Below are positions 45,451 to 57,000 of a stretch of 64,000 bases of DNA, one piece after another (position 1 is the stretch's first letter; each line of letters begins with the position of its first letter). Origin of the DNA: Xiphophorus maculatus (taxonomy: Eukaryota > Chordata > Actinopteri > Cyprinodontiformes > Poeciliidae); the NCBI RefSeq assembly GCF_002775205.1, contig NC_036447.1:16474501-16538500 (forward strand). The letters are read 5' to 3'. Under the pieces are notes generated by a model. It did no database searches. It was not told where the DNA came from and saw only the letters and a list, made by a program, of their open reading frames with translations. The translations under genes and the position numbers were made by a program.

Positions 45451-45459
45451 CTTTATACT
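45451..45459 (-). promoter_or_regulatory. igfbp4: candidate igfbp4 TATA box
   Basis: The minus strand reads agtataaag within a GC-rich setting, about 520 bp upstream of the ATG. Transcription would start near 45425 and give a roughly 500-nt 5' UTR. Mammalian IGFBP promoters commonly have TATA boxes. The TATAAAAG at about 45971 is on the plus strand and does not suit this gene. Confidence 0.45.
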
Positions 45460-46719
45460 GGTCCGTGGACACGCCTCTCTCTCCAGACGCAGCAGAGAAA
45501 AGCCAGGCTGAAGCTCTCTCCTCTGTCTCCCTCTGTCTCTCCAAAGCTTTCTCACACTCTCAGACCTGCAAACTTGTGCACACTCCCCCTTGCTTGTCCT
45601 CTCTCAGTCCTGATTGCACAGAGGAAAACGGCTGAATCTCCTTCTCACTTGTTCTCACTCACTATCCATTTAGATTTGGTGTATTTTACATGACAGTCTC
45701 TTGTATTGATTTGCAGTCTGCAAAATGATACATTTGGTTCTGAAAAGAAGCAGGAACCCATCAGGTGCTCTCCTCTTTAATCAACTCCAAAAGTAGAAAA
45801 TCCATGTACATATCTCTGGGGCTAATTATTGTTCAGCCAACAAAACAACCTCTGCTCCCTCAAGAAGGTCTCGGTGTGTTTTTATGGATTCCCCCCTCCA
45901 CTCCCTGCTTCATTATGTCAGTTCCCAGATCTCCTTTTCTCTCCCTTGCTGCTCACTGAGGTGGGCAGCTATAAAAGGCAAAGGGACACTCAAAACACCA
46001 CTCTTCCTGATCCTGCCCTGCCCCCACCAGCCCTAAAAAATCCCCCCCACCCTTCAAGATTCTGTTTAAATAACACTGCACAGCAGGGTCAATTTATCAT
46101 GTGTGTTTCTGATCATGAAAGACTGTACTTTGTTCTTGTTTGCCAGTGTGAACAGATATGCCCTCCACCCAGCTTTTAATGGCTTTTATTGGTCGACATC
46201 TCACTTTTTTTTTCTTGTGTTCCTTTGCTTTCATTTTGCCATGGAAACCCAGCATGCATTGTAATGCTTTTGTGAGCGTGCGTTCTTTCTGCTTTTTTTT
46301 CCAAGCTCGTGGCTGGTTGCCATAGACAGACCATGGGCAGCAGCCAAACGTTCACAAGGCACCACTCAGGTGGGAATGGCGGCATGGCTTGTTACTGAAA
46401 TCTCCTTGAGGGTTGCTTTATCCATGGCAGTGATTGCATGTTTGTTTACACAGGTTGTTCTACACCGTGGCCAATCTTGTTATTGTTGAGTCGCACATTA
46501 ACAAAAAACATCTGCTGGCTTTTTAGAAAGCTCCTTTATTAGGATGACTAACTTGTAAAACAGTGAACTAACCCAATAGGTAGTTAGCAAGCCCCCATTA
46601 CATTCTGTGGCATTTATGAGGGTTGGGGGTAGCGAACAAAGGATGGGCTTCTTGGAGGTTAACAGTGGCTTGGTGGATGAAGGTCAGATAAAGTGCCTTG
46701 TTAAATTATGTGTGCTCCT
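45460..46719. other. igfbp4 upstream region
   Basis: Pyrimidine-rich on the plus strand (45480-46060), no repeat recognised, no ORF with support. Confidence 0.4.
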
Positions 46720-47300
46720 TGAACTCTTTAACATGTTACAACCACAAATGTCTATGTATTTTGAGCTCATGAAATGGAACTAAAATGAAAAGTGTAGTTT
46801 ATCTACTCAGTCCCCTTTCCTCTGTTTTTCCTAAATAAAATCCATTGCACCCAGTTGCTTTCAGAAGTCCTAAAATTGGAGTCCTCGTGTGTATATAATC
46901 CACAGCTAATCTGTGAGGGACTCTGGTCTTTGTACGAAGAATGAAAAACATCATGAAGACCAAGGATTACGGCGGACAGCTGAAGGAAAGTTTTTGTGGG
47001 GAAGTTTAAAGTAGGGTTAGGTTACAGAACAATATTCCATGCTGAACATCTCACAGAGCAATGTTAAAACCATCATCCCGAAATGGAAAGGGTATGGTAA
47101 AACTACAAACCTACCAACACATAGTTCTCCACCTAAAGTAGACAGGCCAAGCCAAACATTGATGCGTATAGTGGTAACTTTGGAGGAGCTGATTCGTTGA
47201 CTTCACAAATATGGTCTCTATAGAGGAGTACGGAAAACAGTCATTGTTGAAAGAAAGCCATAACACGTTTTTACCTGATGAAGAATGACACCAATCCTTG
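46720..47300 (+). pseudogene. Tc1-like transposon relic
   Basis: Begins with a decayed Tc1 terminus region (acatgttacaaccacaaatg). GKFKVGLGY (about 47001) and the VVTLEEL motif (about 47171) follow, along with VERKP near 47245, in broken frames. Confidence 0.75.
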
Positions 47301-48133
47301 TATTAATGCATGCAAAACACTGTGATAGAAAATTTACCACCCTGTATCACTCTGAACAAACTATTACACAAAACGGGGTGATAAGTAGAATGTTTCTCCA
47401 ACATCTCAAAGTACTCAATTTAATGTTTTTATCACAGATGTGGAAATAAACTTTGTCAGAGCCACTGATTCAACCCTAAATAATCACAGTCTGGCATTTT
47501 GACTTGTTTCTGAGAACAGTCTGGATTGCTTTTTTATACACTGGAGAAAATCAAAAAATATTTATAAAACTGATTCTTCTAAGCACATAACCTGTCAATG
47601 ATGGTATGCAGTTTTGAAGGAAAATACACTCCGACTCCTTTATAGAGAGAGCTTTTGTGAATCCTGCAAGTTATTATAACAATCACCTCAGGCTTCCCTT
47701 GTCAGATATAGTTATTTGCTTGCATGCTAACCAACAATTCATCCTATCTCAGCTTTCTTGTAATGTGTTGCAGGCCTGAAATAATGAGTGTTTTCCCAAA
47801 TTAGATTAAACTGGTGAGACAAAACAGAATTATATTAGACAAAAAAGCAAATCTAGGAATAAAATTTGTATTTATTTACTTCATTCTATGATTTTAAGAT
47901 ATTTTAAGATATTTTTTTTGCTGAGAGTTGAAAAATTACAAGAACAGGAGGGTGAGGGGATAGAGACAATAAAATGCGACATAGGACCAGATGTGAGGGG
48001 TGTATAGCGGGTTACGGTCGGCACGTTAAAGTTCAAAACGCCAAATGGGAATTTATCGGACACATCCTTGGCATGTGCTTTGATGGGGGAGTTGTTTTAA
48101 AACCGAACTCAAGGATCCTTGTAAAAGATTGAT

Positions 48134-48136
48134 TTA

Positions 48137-48219
<83 letters not shown>
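48134..48219. repeat. (AT)n microsatellite
   Basis: About 86 bp of nearly pure TA dinucleotide. Confidence 0.98.
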
Positions 48220-48222
<3 letters not shown>

Positions 48223-48356
48223 TTTGGTAGCACAAGCACACTGGCAATTAATGATTGGTGGCGAATCAGCAATTTGGTTAGCTATTACAAATGTGCCATT
48301 ACACATAAAACAGAATAAAAGGTTTTGCCTTAAAGGGCAAAGATATAATGGAGCAA

Positions 48357-48578
48357 GGGGTGGGCAATCCTGGTCCTCGAGGGCCGGTGTCCTGCAACTC
48401 TTAGATGTCTCCCTGATCCAACACGCCAACCAACAGTTGAATCACCACCTAAGTGCAGTCAAGTTCTCCAGAGTCCTGCTAATGACCTCATTATTTGACT
48501 CAGGTGTGTTGAAGTAGTGATACATCTAAAAGTTGCAGGAGACCGGCCCTCGAGGCCTGGAGTTGCCCACCCCTGGAC
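48357..48578. mobile_element. hAT-type MITE
   Basis: Long inverted ends: left ggggtgggcaatcctgg..ggtgtcctgcaactc, right gttgcaggagaccgg..gttgcccaccccctg-like. This is the widespread fish family with CAGGGGTGGGCAA termini. No convincing 8-bp target duplication could be read. Confidence 0.75.
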
Positions 48579-48743
48579 TAGAAGGTAATAAAAAAGTTCT
48601 CCCAGATCACAAAGAGGATTATTTTGGCTTCAGTTCCACTGTAGTTAGAGCTAAATGTAGATCACTATAAAGATTCTTTGTTTCTTTGTGCCTTGTTTTT
48701 TCTTGTTGCAGCATAGCAGAACTTACGTTTTTACACCCCACAT

Positions 48744-49490
48744 GTGGGATATAAAAAGGGTAAATTGAACTCTGGAGTGGGAGAGATAAAAAAAAAGAAA
48801 GATAAATTGCAGGTTTCATTCCAGGTACTCAATAAGTGCTGGCGCCATTATCAGAACACTGTTAAAGATGCTAAAAGGGAAGATCTATCCAACATTATTG
48901 TGTCCTATCAGAATAGCCCATGCCTGCTGTTTAAATTGATTAACTTTGTTCTAAATGTCCCACAACCTGTCTGCCTAGAAGCGTGTTCTGAAACATGTAA
49001 TGACTTTATCATAGAAAAGCTAGTTGCTGCAAGGACCCTCATTTCAGCATCTGCTTGTGATCCTTCTTGTTTGATCCACTATCCATCTGTGTTTGATACA
49101 TTTGAAGCAGTGAATCTAACCTTTTTTTTAAAGGATAGAGTTGAACATATAGCCTTCGGGTTCTCCTTGTGATCCTGCTCCCCTTCACTTCTTTAAGGAG
49201 GCTTCACCCAGCATAGAGCAGATCATCCTCGCTACTATAAACAGCAGTTTGCTGTCAGGCATTGTCCCTGCACCTTTTACGATGTGGTGCAGCCTCTATT
49301 TTAGAAACCTGGCTGTGGCCAAATTGTTTTAGCAAATTTTAGGCCTATCTCCAAGCTGCCTTTCATTTCAAAATTTTTATAGTCATCCAATCTCAGCCCT
49401 TTTAAGATGAACACAATATTATGGAGGTTTTTCAGTCAGGTTTCAACACAGTAAACTACCTACTCCTCTATTTAGACCAGAATAAGTTGG
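48744..49490 (+). pseudogene. LINE (L2-like) ORF2 relic
   Basis: An open frame of 142 codons from 48744 contains VKDAKREDLSNIIVSYQNSP and LFKLINFVLN, the linker before the reverse transcriptase. Past a frame break, PISKLPF-like RT start and FQSGF follow. No 5' end was seen; truncated as LINE copies usually are. Confidence 0.65.
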
Positions 49491-49567
49491 TTAACACAAC
49501 TTTTTATTTTGATTTTTAAGTATGTATTGTAGACTTATTAAAAATGTGCCACAAGAGCCTGAGTATG

Positions 49568-49690
49568 ACTGGGCGATATGGCTGGAAAAACATACAACGT
49601 GATAAACATTTAATATCAGTCAATATCAATAAATACCGATTAGTTTTTGCTTTAACTATCTGGAATAAATAGGCTTGGAGTACTTATTTT
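49568..49690 (+). repeat. dispersed repeat fragment
   Basis: gactgggcgatatggctgg is the opening of a common fish dispersed repeat. The fragment fades out after about 120 bp. Confidence 0.4.
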
Positions 49691-49949
49691 CTCACTGTAT
49701 AACTACAGTATCAACAGGCATGACATTCCACATAGTTAGCTCGCCTTGTTCTTCGTGAGCAACAGTGGAAATACTGTAGGAATAGTTCAGGCCTTTTTTT
49801 TTTTCACCAATATGAAGTAGAAGTAAATTGCTGTGAATAGCAGTTCTCCAGTTTGGCCACAAGATGGAGTTATAGCTCCTTAAATTGAAACAAGTCAGTG
49901 ACAGTGAGGACTGAGAGAAATTATATCAAAAGCCTAATCCACTCTTTGT

Positions 49950-50246
49950 TCCTTTTTATTGGGATGTGGTGCGGCGGATTCTTCACATCCAGGTCCAGTG
50001 GAAACAGCTGATAGGTTGAGTTTCACCTCGACTGCTCTGGGCCGTCTGAGCTGCTCGCGCCGTTCTACTGGATGTGAAGTCTTTGTTGCTCCACCTTGTT
50101 CACAATGAGTTCCTGTTCCTTTAAGGGATCGCTCCAGCATTCACCGTAGTCACGCTGCGCAGGATCCATATTCAGAGAAAGTCCAGCGGTGGAGTGGGGA
50201 AATACCAGAGCAGCTTTCCTCTCCTCTGGTGCTGAGCAGCTGGAAG
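49950..50246 (+). promoter_or_regulatory. ikzf3: probable ikzf3 promoter and 5' UTR exon 1
   Basis: A GC-richer block with several CpGs ends in a strong donor TGGAAG|gtaaga (exon end 50246) on the plus strand. It would splice toward the acceptor near 50971. It contains an upstream ORF of 14 codons starting at the ATG at 50106. No TATA is obvious, and the start is not defined. Confidence 0.45.
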
Positions 50247-50971
50247 GTAAGATAGCTTCAGCAATATCCAAACCTTAGAGACTATAAGGTAATGAGATGA
50301 ATTGTTCTAAAATAGTGGGTCCTAGCAGTAACTGCAACATGTGGACACACACTTCTCAATTTTATTTTGAGCTTGTGAGAACTATGAGAAGAAGACTGTA
50401 ACTTTTTGTATTTATTTTTGTTTTTCTTTACTATTATGATTCATAGAAGCTTTCAAACTTGAATTAACTTTCTTAACTCCTCTGTGACCTGTGGAGGTGT
50501 CTCTGTAGCATCTTTAATTAGAAATACGCAGTAGGATGGATGTTCGTTTTCGAACTATGGCCACAAGTGTAGGAGGTTTTGGCTGCTGGAGTGGAAAGCT
50601 CTTTTACATTCGCTCCTGTGTACATACCCAGCAGGAAATACGTGTGCAGAGAGAATATCTTGTCTTTCTCATACGGCTAAATGTAGAGACAGGGTCGAGC
50701 AATCAACCGTGGGCTTTCACCCACTTTTATTTTTGTAAGCTTCTTTTTTATGCTGTCCAACCAACAGGAACAGTCAGAGACAAGTGTTGCTTCTATTTCT
50801 TCACAGGCTTCATTGAAATAGTCAGAATATCTTTTAATAGGGTTGTGAAATGTTATATTAATCCTATATTAAAGCGGCAGGATGAATGTAGGGAGCACAT
50901 TTGCCCTTTTACATTGTCACTGCTCTGTGAACTCCTTCTCACAAACCTGGTTCTAAAATTGCCCATCGCAG
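50247..50971 (+). other. ikzf3: presumed ikzf3 5' UTR intron
   Basis: A 170-codon open frame runs through part of it (from 50536) but has no recognisable similarity and no splice support. I treat it as chance. Confidence 0.4.
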
Positions 50972-51074
50972 GAACCCAACTGGACCTGTTAAGTAAGACC
51001 TTCAAACTACCAGCATCTCACCATGAGCACAGACAAGCATCCTAAAGTTACATCCCCAGAGGAGGACAAGATGG
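50972..51074 (+). CDS. ikzf3: ikzf3 first coding exon with preceding UTR
   Basis: The acceptor gcccatcgcag at 50971 has a weak pyrimidine tract. UTR follows, then ATG at 51023 (tctcaccATGA), encoding [17 protein letters not shown] and a split codon before gtgagt. The N-terminus is not recognisably conserved. The start is chosen because it is the first ATG in frame with the downstream exons. Confidence 0.75.
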
Positions 51075-54000
51075 GTGAGTATCTCATTCCTGTTTTTGAA
51101 TTTGAAAACATATGTGATCAGTCTGAGCTCGTTCCTCCGCAGAAACCGCCATCTGACCTGAAGCACTCTTTCGAAAAGATCAAGACGTATTTGTGGAATT
51201 TGTGCAAGTTGCAAACATGAGAAATGAGTTTGTGTCTCTACAAAGCATGCGAGAAAGATTTTCTGTGTTAATTGCTGAAAGGGAATATTTGAATATTCAT
51301 TTCTTGGTGTAAAAAGACTCTTCGTGGTTTTATTTTTAATTGACAAGAAACTGATTACGAGAATTGATTTGTGCCTTTGTTCAGAAGCTTGCAGTGAGGC
51401 TGCAGAGGTGAACGCGCAGGAGGAAGAAGAGCAGACGGAAGACGCCTCTGTCACTGTGAATGGAATGCACTCGGATCCTGTCATGGATGCACGTATGTGC
51501 ATACACTCACACATATGCACAAGCTATTCTCAACAAATGAATTTGCAGTTTATCTTACATTTTCAGCAACGTGCTTAAGAAAAAGTACAACTGCAAATAC
51601 CAGTGAGCTAATGAAAATACAGTAATTTTTTTCTTTGTGGAAATTAAGCATTTGTTGGTATAATTAGTAGTTTGTTTACCTTTATTTATTTCATTAGGAG
51701 ACTGAAAATCTCTTTTCCAAAATTATAATGGTTAAGATAGGCTGCAAGGCTGTTCTACCCCATAGAAACATTGCTATACATAATTTTTTTTTAAAGTTTA
51801 ATTATTATTTGATAGTGAATTGACAGGAAAGTGGGTAATGAGAGAAAGGGGAAGACATGCTTCCCCTTCCTCGAACCCGCCTGGAAAGGGAATATTTGAA
51901 TATTCATTTCTTGGTGTAAAAAGACTCTTCATGGTTTTATTTTTAATTGACGAGAAACTGATTACGAGAATTGATTTGTGCCTTTGTTCAGAAGCTTGCA
52001 CAAAAATTCTGTGCAAACTTCTGTGTGGCCCCGTGTGGGCCTGTGTGGCCCACAGTTTCTGTACTGTGGGCCACACAGGCCCCCACACGTGGGCCGTGCT
52101 CAACCCCTGCGCCACCACAGCACCCCCTGCTATAGATAATTTTAAATGCCAAAGAAGCAAAACCTGAGAATTTTAAGACATGTAGGCATGGATAGTTAAA
52201 CGGATCTCATTTCTAATATTTACCATCAGACATATCGTCCTTTTGCAGCTGCAAGTAGAATGAGATTATTACAGAACTACAGATTTTGGGGAAAAATATT
52301 GAAATCGATCAGTAAATGGACAAGTGGAGGAACTGCTACTTATGAGATAAGTGATAGATACTTTATTTGTTTAGATATAGTAAATTAAGGTAAGAAAATA
52401 AGGAAGTCTGGAAGACAAACTGTAATCAAGTCCTACTCTCCATTTTCTATCAGTATCCACAATTTAGTTTTAAGATTTCATTAATTCCCATGAAATATAG
52501 AACGAAACTTCAATTCCATTCATTTTCATTAATCAATTTTTAGTGGAATGTTAATTAATTAGAAATGTTGAATTTGACAGAGGGTCCCAGACTCTCTGTC
52601 TATTAACAGCAAGTTGCCAATCGTAACAGTTTGTTCCAACTCCAAAAGTTTTTTAACTTCAGTCCTCAGTGTTGAGAAGAGAACATTGTGTGCAGGCGGC
52701 GCTCCCTTCTTATTTCTGGTTGGCTGCCATCTAGCCGACCGGGTGGACTTCCTAAAGCCCCGCTCTGCGTTCTGCTGCACGGCCCTGCGGTTCACTGCTG
52801 TCAGAGACCCTGGACTCTATATTGGGTGTCACAGATCTCTGTTCTTGCAAAGTTTCCATAGCACCTCTGAGCGCTCTCCACAATACAAGGCGCTGCTCTT
52901 TAGCTCATCATCAGCCACCGCCAAGACCACAGTGTGGTTTCTGGATGGAACTGAGTAGCTCTCAGGGTTGCTTCACGCTTAGCAAGAGGCTAGGTGAGAG
53001 GTCCTGCAAGATGAGCCTCAGGACTCTGCATGTCAGCAGCTGCGGTGCTGATAACTCTGCATTCAGCAATCGGATTCCTCTAAACTGTCATGGTGAAACA
53101 TGACAGTTTCACCATGTTTTCACCAAAAAAATATGTTTCCATTGCAGTTTTGTGAAATAAACCAATTTTAATTTGGCCAAAATACCACATCATTCTAGCA
53201 CCAAAAAAGATTTTTTTTTTTTTTTTAAATTGGCATGTTTCGAAAATGCAAATTTATTTTGGAAATGTCAAATTGTGTAATCATATCAGAGTTTCCCCTA
53301 GTTTATTATAACCAGGTTCACCAGGTTTTATTTACCCCTAATAAACATGCTTATTTATAATATATTAGGATAAAACAGCTGAAGTACAGAAAAATATGCC
53401 TGTCAAAAGTATTCCTTAAATACTTAAAGGTTTTCCACATTTTGTCAGAGGCAGATGTAGTAAGAGCATTCCTTCAATATATTTTACTCAAGTAAACGTA
53501 AAATGTAATCATGCAACAAATTACTCAAGAGTAAAACGCTTTTAAAAAGGCTGCTCAATTACTGATTAACTAATTGGTTCTTTTGATGTCATCAGACAGA
53601 CAAAAATAAATCTGTGTGGCAAATTCTAGTGTTTTAAAGTCTAAAATGAAAAAGAAAATGTTTAAGAAAATAACAAATTCAGACAGAAGAAACTGTCTTC
53701 CAAATCCAATTTATTGAATATCGAACTTCTAAAACTAATGCTGAAGTTTTATAACTGTGTTGGAACAATGTAAATAACTTCTAGTGAGCATTTTCAAGCC
53801 TATTTTTCATTAAGTGAAGTTTTTTGCAGTGGGTAGAGTAGCCAGAGGACTTACTATAGTAAAAGTATTGATACTTTAGATTCTAAAGTAGTATTGTTCT
53901 AAAGTTTAGAACAATACTACTCAAATAAAAAGTAAAACTACATCTAAAGTTGTTGTTTTTTTTTTTCACAAAAGCTACTCAAATTTAACCGAGTAAATGT

Positions 54001-57000
54001 AAGTAGTTCTCTGCATTTTGTAATTTTACAAACACAGACCTCATTGTATTTCCTTGGGTTGTCTTTTTGTTCAATCATTTTTATTCGGATACTACTAAAT
54101 ATAATCTTGTGCCACAATGTACCTTCATAGCTGTCCACCAAACTGACCAGCTGAGTAAGGAGAGCACAAAACGATCTAGAGCCGTATGGTAACTCTGGAG
54201 GAGCTGCAGCGATCAACAGCTCAAGTGAAGATTTTGGCCTTCACTTGAGCTGAAGATCGCAAAACAATCTTGTAGGCAAGATCGTTTTGCCTACATGCAA
54301 AACGATCTTGATCTAAATGGTGGAAAAGTACACATCAGTACTACACATCACATATGAATCATGGTTTTCGCAGCATCATGCATTGATGATGGCTTTGTGA
54401 AGCATTTTCAGAAAGACCTGTCAGAGTTGATGGGAAGATGGGAGGGAGCTAAATAAACGGCAGTCATAAAAAACCTGTTAGAGGCTGCAGAAAACCTGAG
54501 ACTGAGTTTCACCTCTCAGCAGGGCAATGGCAAGAAGCGTAAAGCGAGAGCTACAGTAGAGTGGACTAGGTCAAAGCTTATTTGTGTGTTGGAATGGCCC
54601 AGTCAAAGTCTAGTACTAAATCATACTTAGGACCAGAGGCAAAACTCGAAATATCTTGCTTGGAGATGCTTTAGATTACACCTGACTTAGCTTGAGCTAT
54701 TTTCCAAAGAATAAGTAATAAAATCAGTCACCAGATGTGCAGCGCCACTAGAGCATACCCCACAAGACATGAAACTTTGAGGTGGTTCTACGTGCTGTCG
54801 ACTGAGGAGGGCTGAATTCAAAATGCAAGCAGCACTTTTCAGATTTTTGGGTTGCAGAAAAACATGCATTTCCTTCCACTTCACAGTCATGAACTACTTC
54901 GTGCAAAACTATTACAAAACATCCCAATAACATTACATGCATTGACGTTTTTAGTTCTGACGTGAGAAAATGTGAAAAAGTGGAGGGAACTCTTTTGTAG
55001 GACACTGTATGTTGACATCTTGTGGCTATAAACAGGGTCCATAAAGAAAAAAAAGCAGGTCATATTATTACTGGGGAGTGTGTGACAGTGCTGATGAACA
55101 CACTGACTCCTTCAAAGCAAAGGGAACTGGTTTTGTCTGTCTGAGGCGCCTGCTGTGCTTTTCTCCTGTCCTGGTTCTACTTTCTGTGTATTCATAGGAA
55201 ACGCTTTCCTCTTATCTCAGGCCCACATCTACTGAATCTCTTTGAGACACTAAATGTCGGCCCAAATTAAGCTCCCCACACTTTGGAGATGTGCCTGTGC
55301 TAATATCGAACTTTAAATATAAAAGTAGAAGTGAAGACGTGACTGTTTCGCATTCTGACTCGCAGTAGTGTCTCCTCTAGCTTTTTTAGCTCCTTATTTG
55401 GAAGTGGGAAATGTTTTACATGTTAGTTGTTCTCATATGGTTCAGTTTAAGTCTCTGCATGTGCGATTAGAAAGGTCTCTAAATGTTTGCCTTGCTTCTT
55501 TATTACTTCCATGTTTTGTCTAGGTGTGATAAAAACCGAAGCTGAGGAGACGGACGATACTGAGCATGCAGTGATTGTGCCCAAAGAGGAAGTGGAAGGA
55601 GACAGCGAGGACGGGATGGAGGAAGGTGTTGACGAGGACAGGACAGAGGAGGACAACGACGAGCAGAGAGACGAGGATGGCATGAACGAGCCGCAGGACC
55701 TGTCACTGGTGGACTACTCGCGCTACGAAGCGGCGTCCCTGCCTGACGGCCAAACGACAGGTGCGTTGGATGAGGCTGCAGACGGGGGCTACGCGCCCGG
55801 ATCCACCGCGGCCCGCATTCCGACACAGGGGAAACTCAGCTGCGACATCTGCGGTCTCTCCTGCATCAGCATTAATGTGCTGCTAGTGCACAAGCGCAGC
55901 CACACTGGTAAGCACCAAAAACAAACGAGCAAAGAAAATCGTATAAAAGCACTTGACCTGAAACAGACAAACAGCTGCACGATCATCTGATACCAACGGA
56001 CTTATCTCTTATTGATGGGGTCAGTGCTTTTGTTCTTGCTGCATTTGGCACGTCATTGCCACCTAATCGGCAGGCGGGATCTGGTTGTGAAATATCTTCC
56101 ATTGTAGTTCACTGACGAGCACAGAACAGCTAACTGTTTGATTTGATGGCAATGACAGATAAGTGTTCAGATGAGCATGCAAAGATGCAAGATGAAAAAT
56201 GGTCAAAATTTTGGACTTGAAGCCAAACTTGACATCTTTTCCTCACTGAGACGCACGTTTGACGGGAGTGAGTTACGAACGCCATAAAAACACCCTTCAG
56301 GTCAGCCAGCATCCCACGGTTGCAGTGGTATAGCACCTATTTGCTGACGTTTAACACTTTTTAAGACCTCCACTACTAGTTGTTGTTTGTTTCTTGTTTC
56401 CTTTTATAGGTTTTGTAAACTGAACCAGACTTCAGGAAAGTCTCACGAGGACAGTATTTGGAATTTAAGATGTTTGAAAATAGTTTTTTTTTAGGATATT
56501 TTTGCAAACCCTGAATTTTATGGATTTCAAATATAAGTTCATATCAATTCCAGATAAGCAGGAAATGAACTGGAAAATTGCCTCGTATTGGATACAACAG
56601 GTCCCCAGTGGGTTCCACATAAATTTCCCCTGTAACTCTGATGCACTGTAACTCTGATGCAGGTAAACTCTGGCTATAAAGTGGGACCATATGGGCCCCA
56701 AATGAGTCGCCATTTGAACCGAATTTAACACTAATCTGAGACCCCACAAAGGCGTACTTATGGCTATAGTTTTACTGATATTTACTTTCCCATACCAGAA
56801 GCCCATTGTGACCCCAGGGCTAAGTAATGATAGGAATGGGTAATTATTGTTTTGTTTTTAATTATGTGGGGAGAAGGGGGGGAAAGATGTGATGAGAATA
56901 AACTCTGACGTTTGGAGCCACAAAAACTGACTTTGATGTTGGAGAGCATCATTTGAAATTCCAGCTAACTGCAGATTTTCTGTGCTGTTTAACAGTAACG

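Noticed and set aside
45274..45693. 139-codon plus-strand frame upstream of igfbp4
   Set aside because: Antisense to the predicted igfbp4 promoter and 5' UTR; pyrimidine-rich composition explains the openness.
45966..45980. Plus-strand TATAAAAG as the igfbp4 TATA box
   Set aside because: Wrong orientation for a minus-strand gene; the minus-strand candidate at 45451-45459 is better placed.
48033..48517. Open frames made of Tyr-Ile repeats
   Set aside because: Translation of the (AT)n microsatellite.
50536..51045. 169-codon plus-strand frame upstream of ikzf3
   Set aside because: Low-complexity translation without domains; it overlaps the ikzf3 start in another frame and looks like chance.
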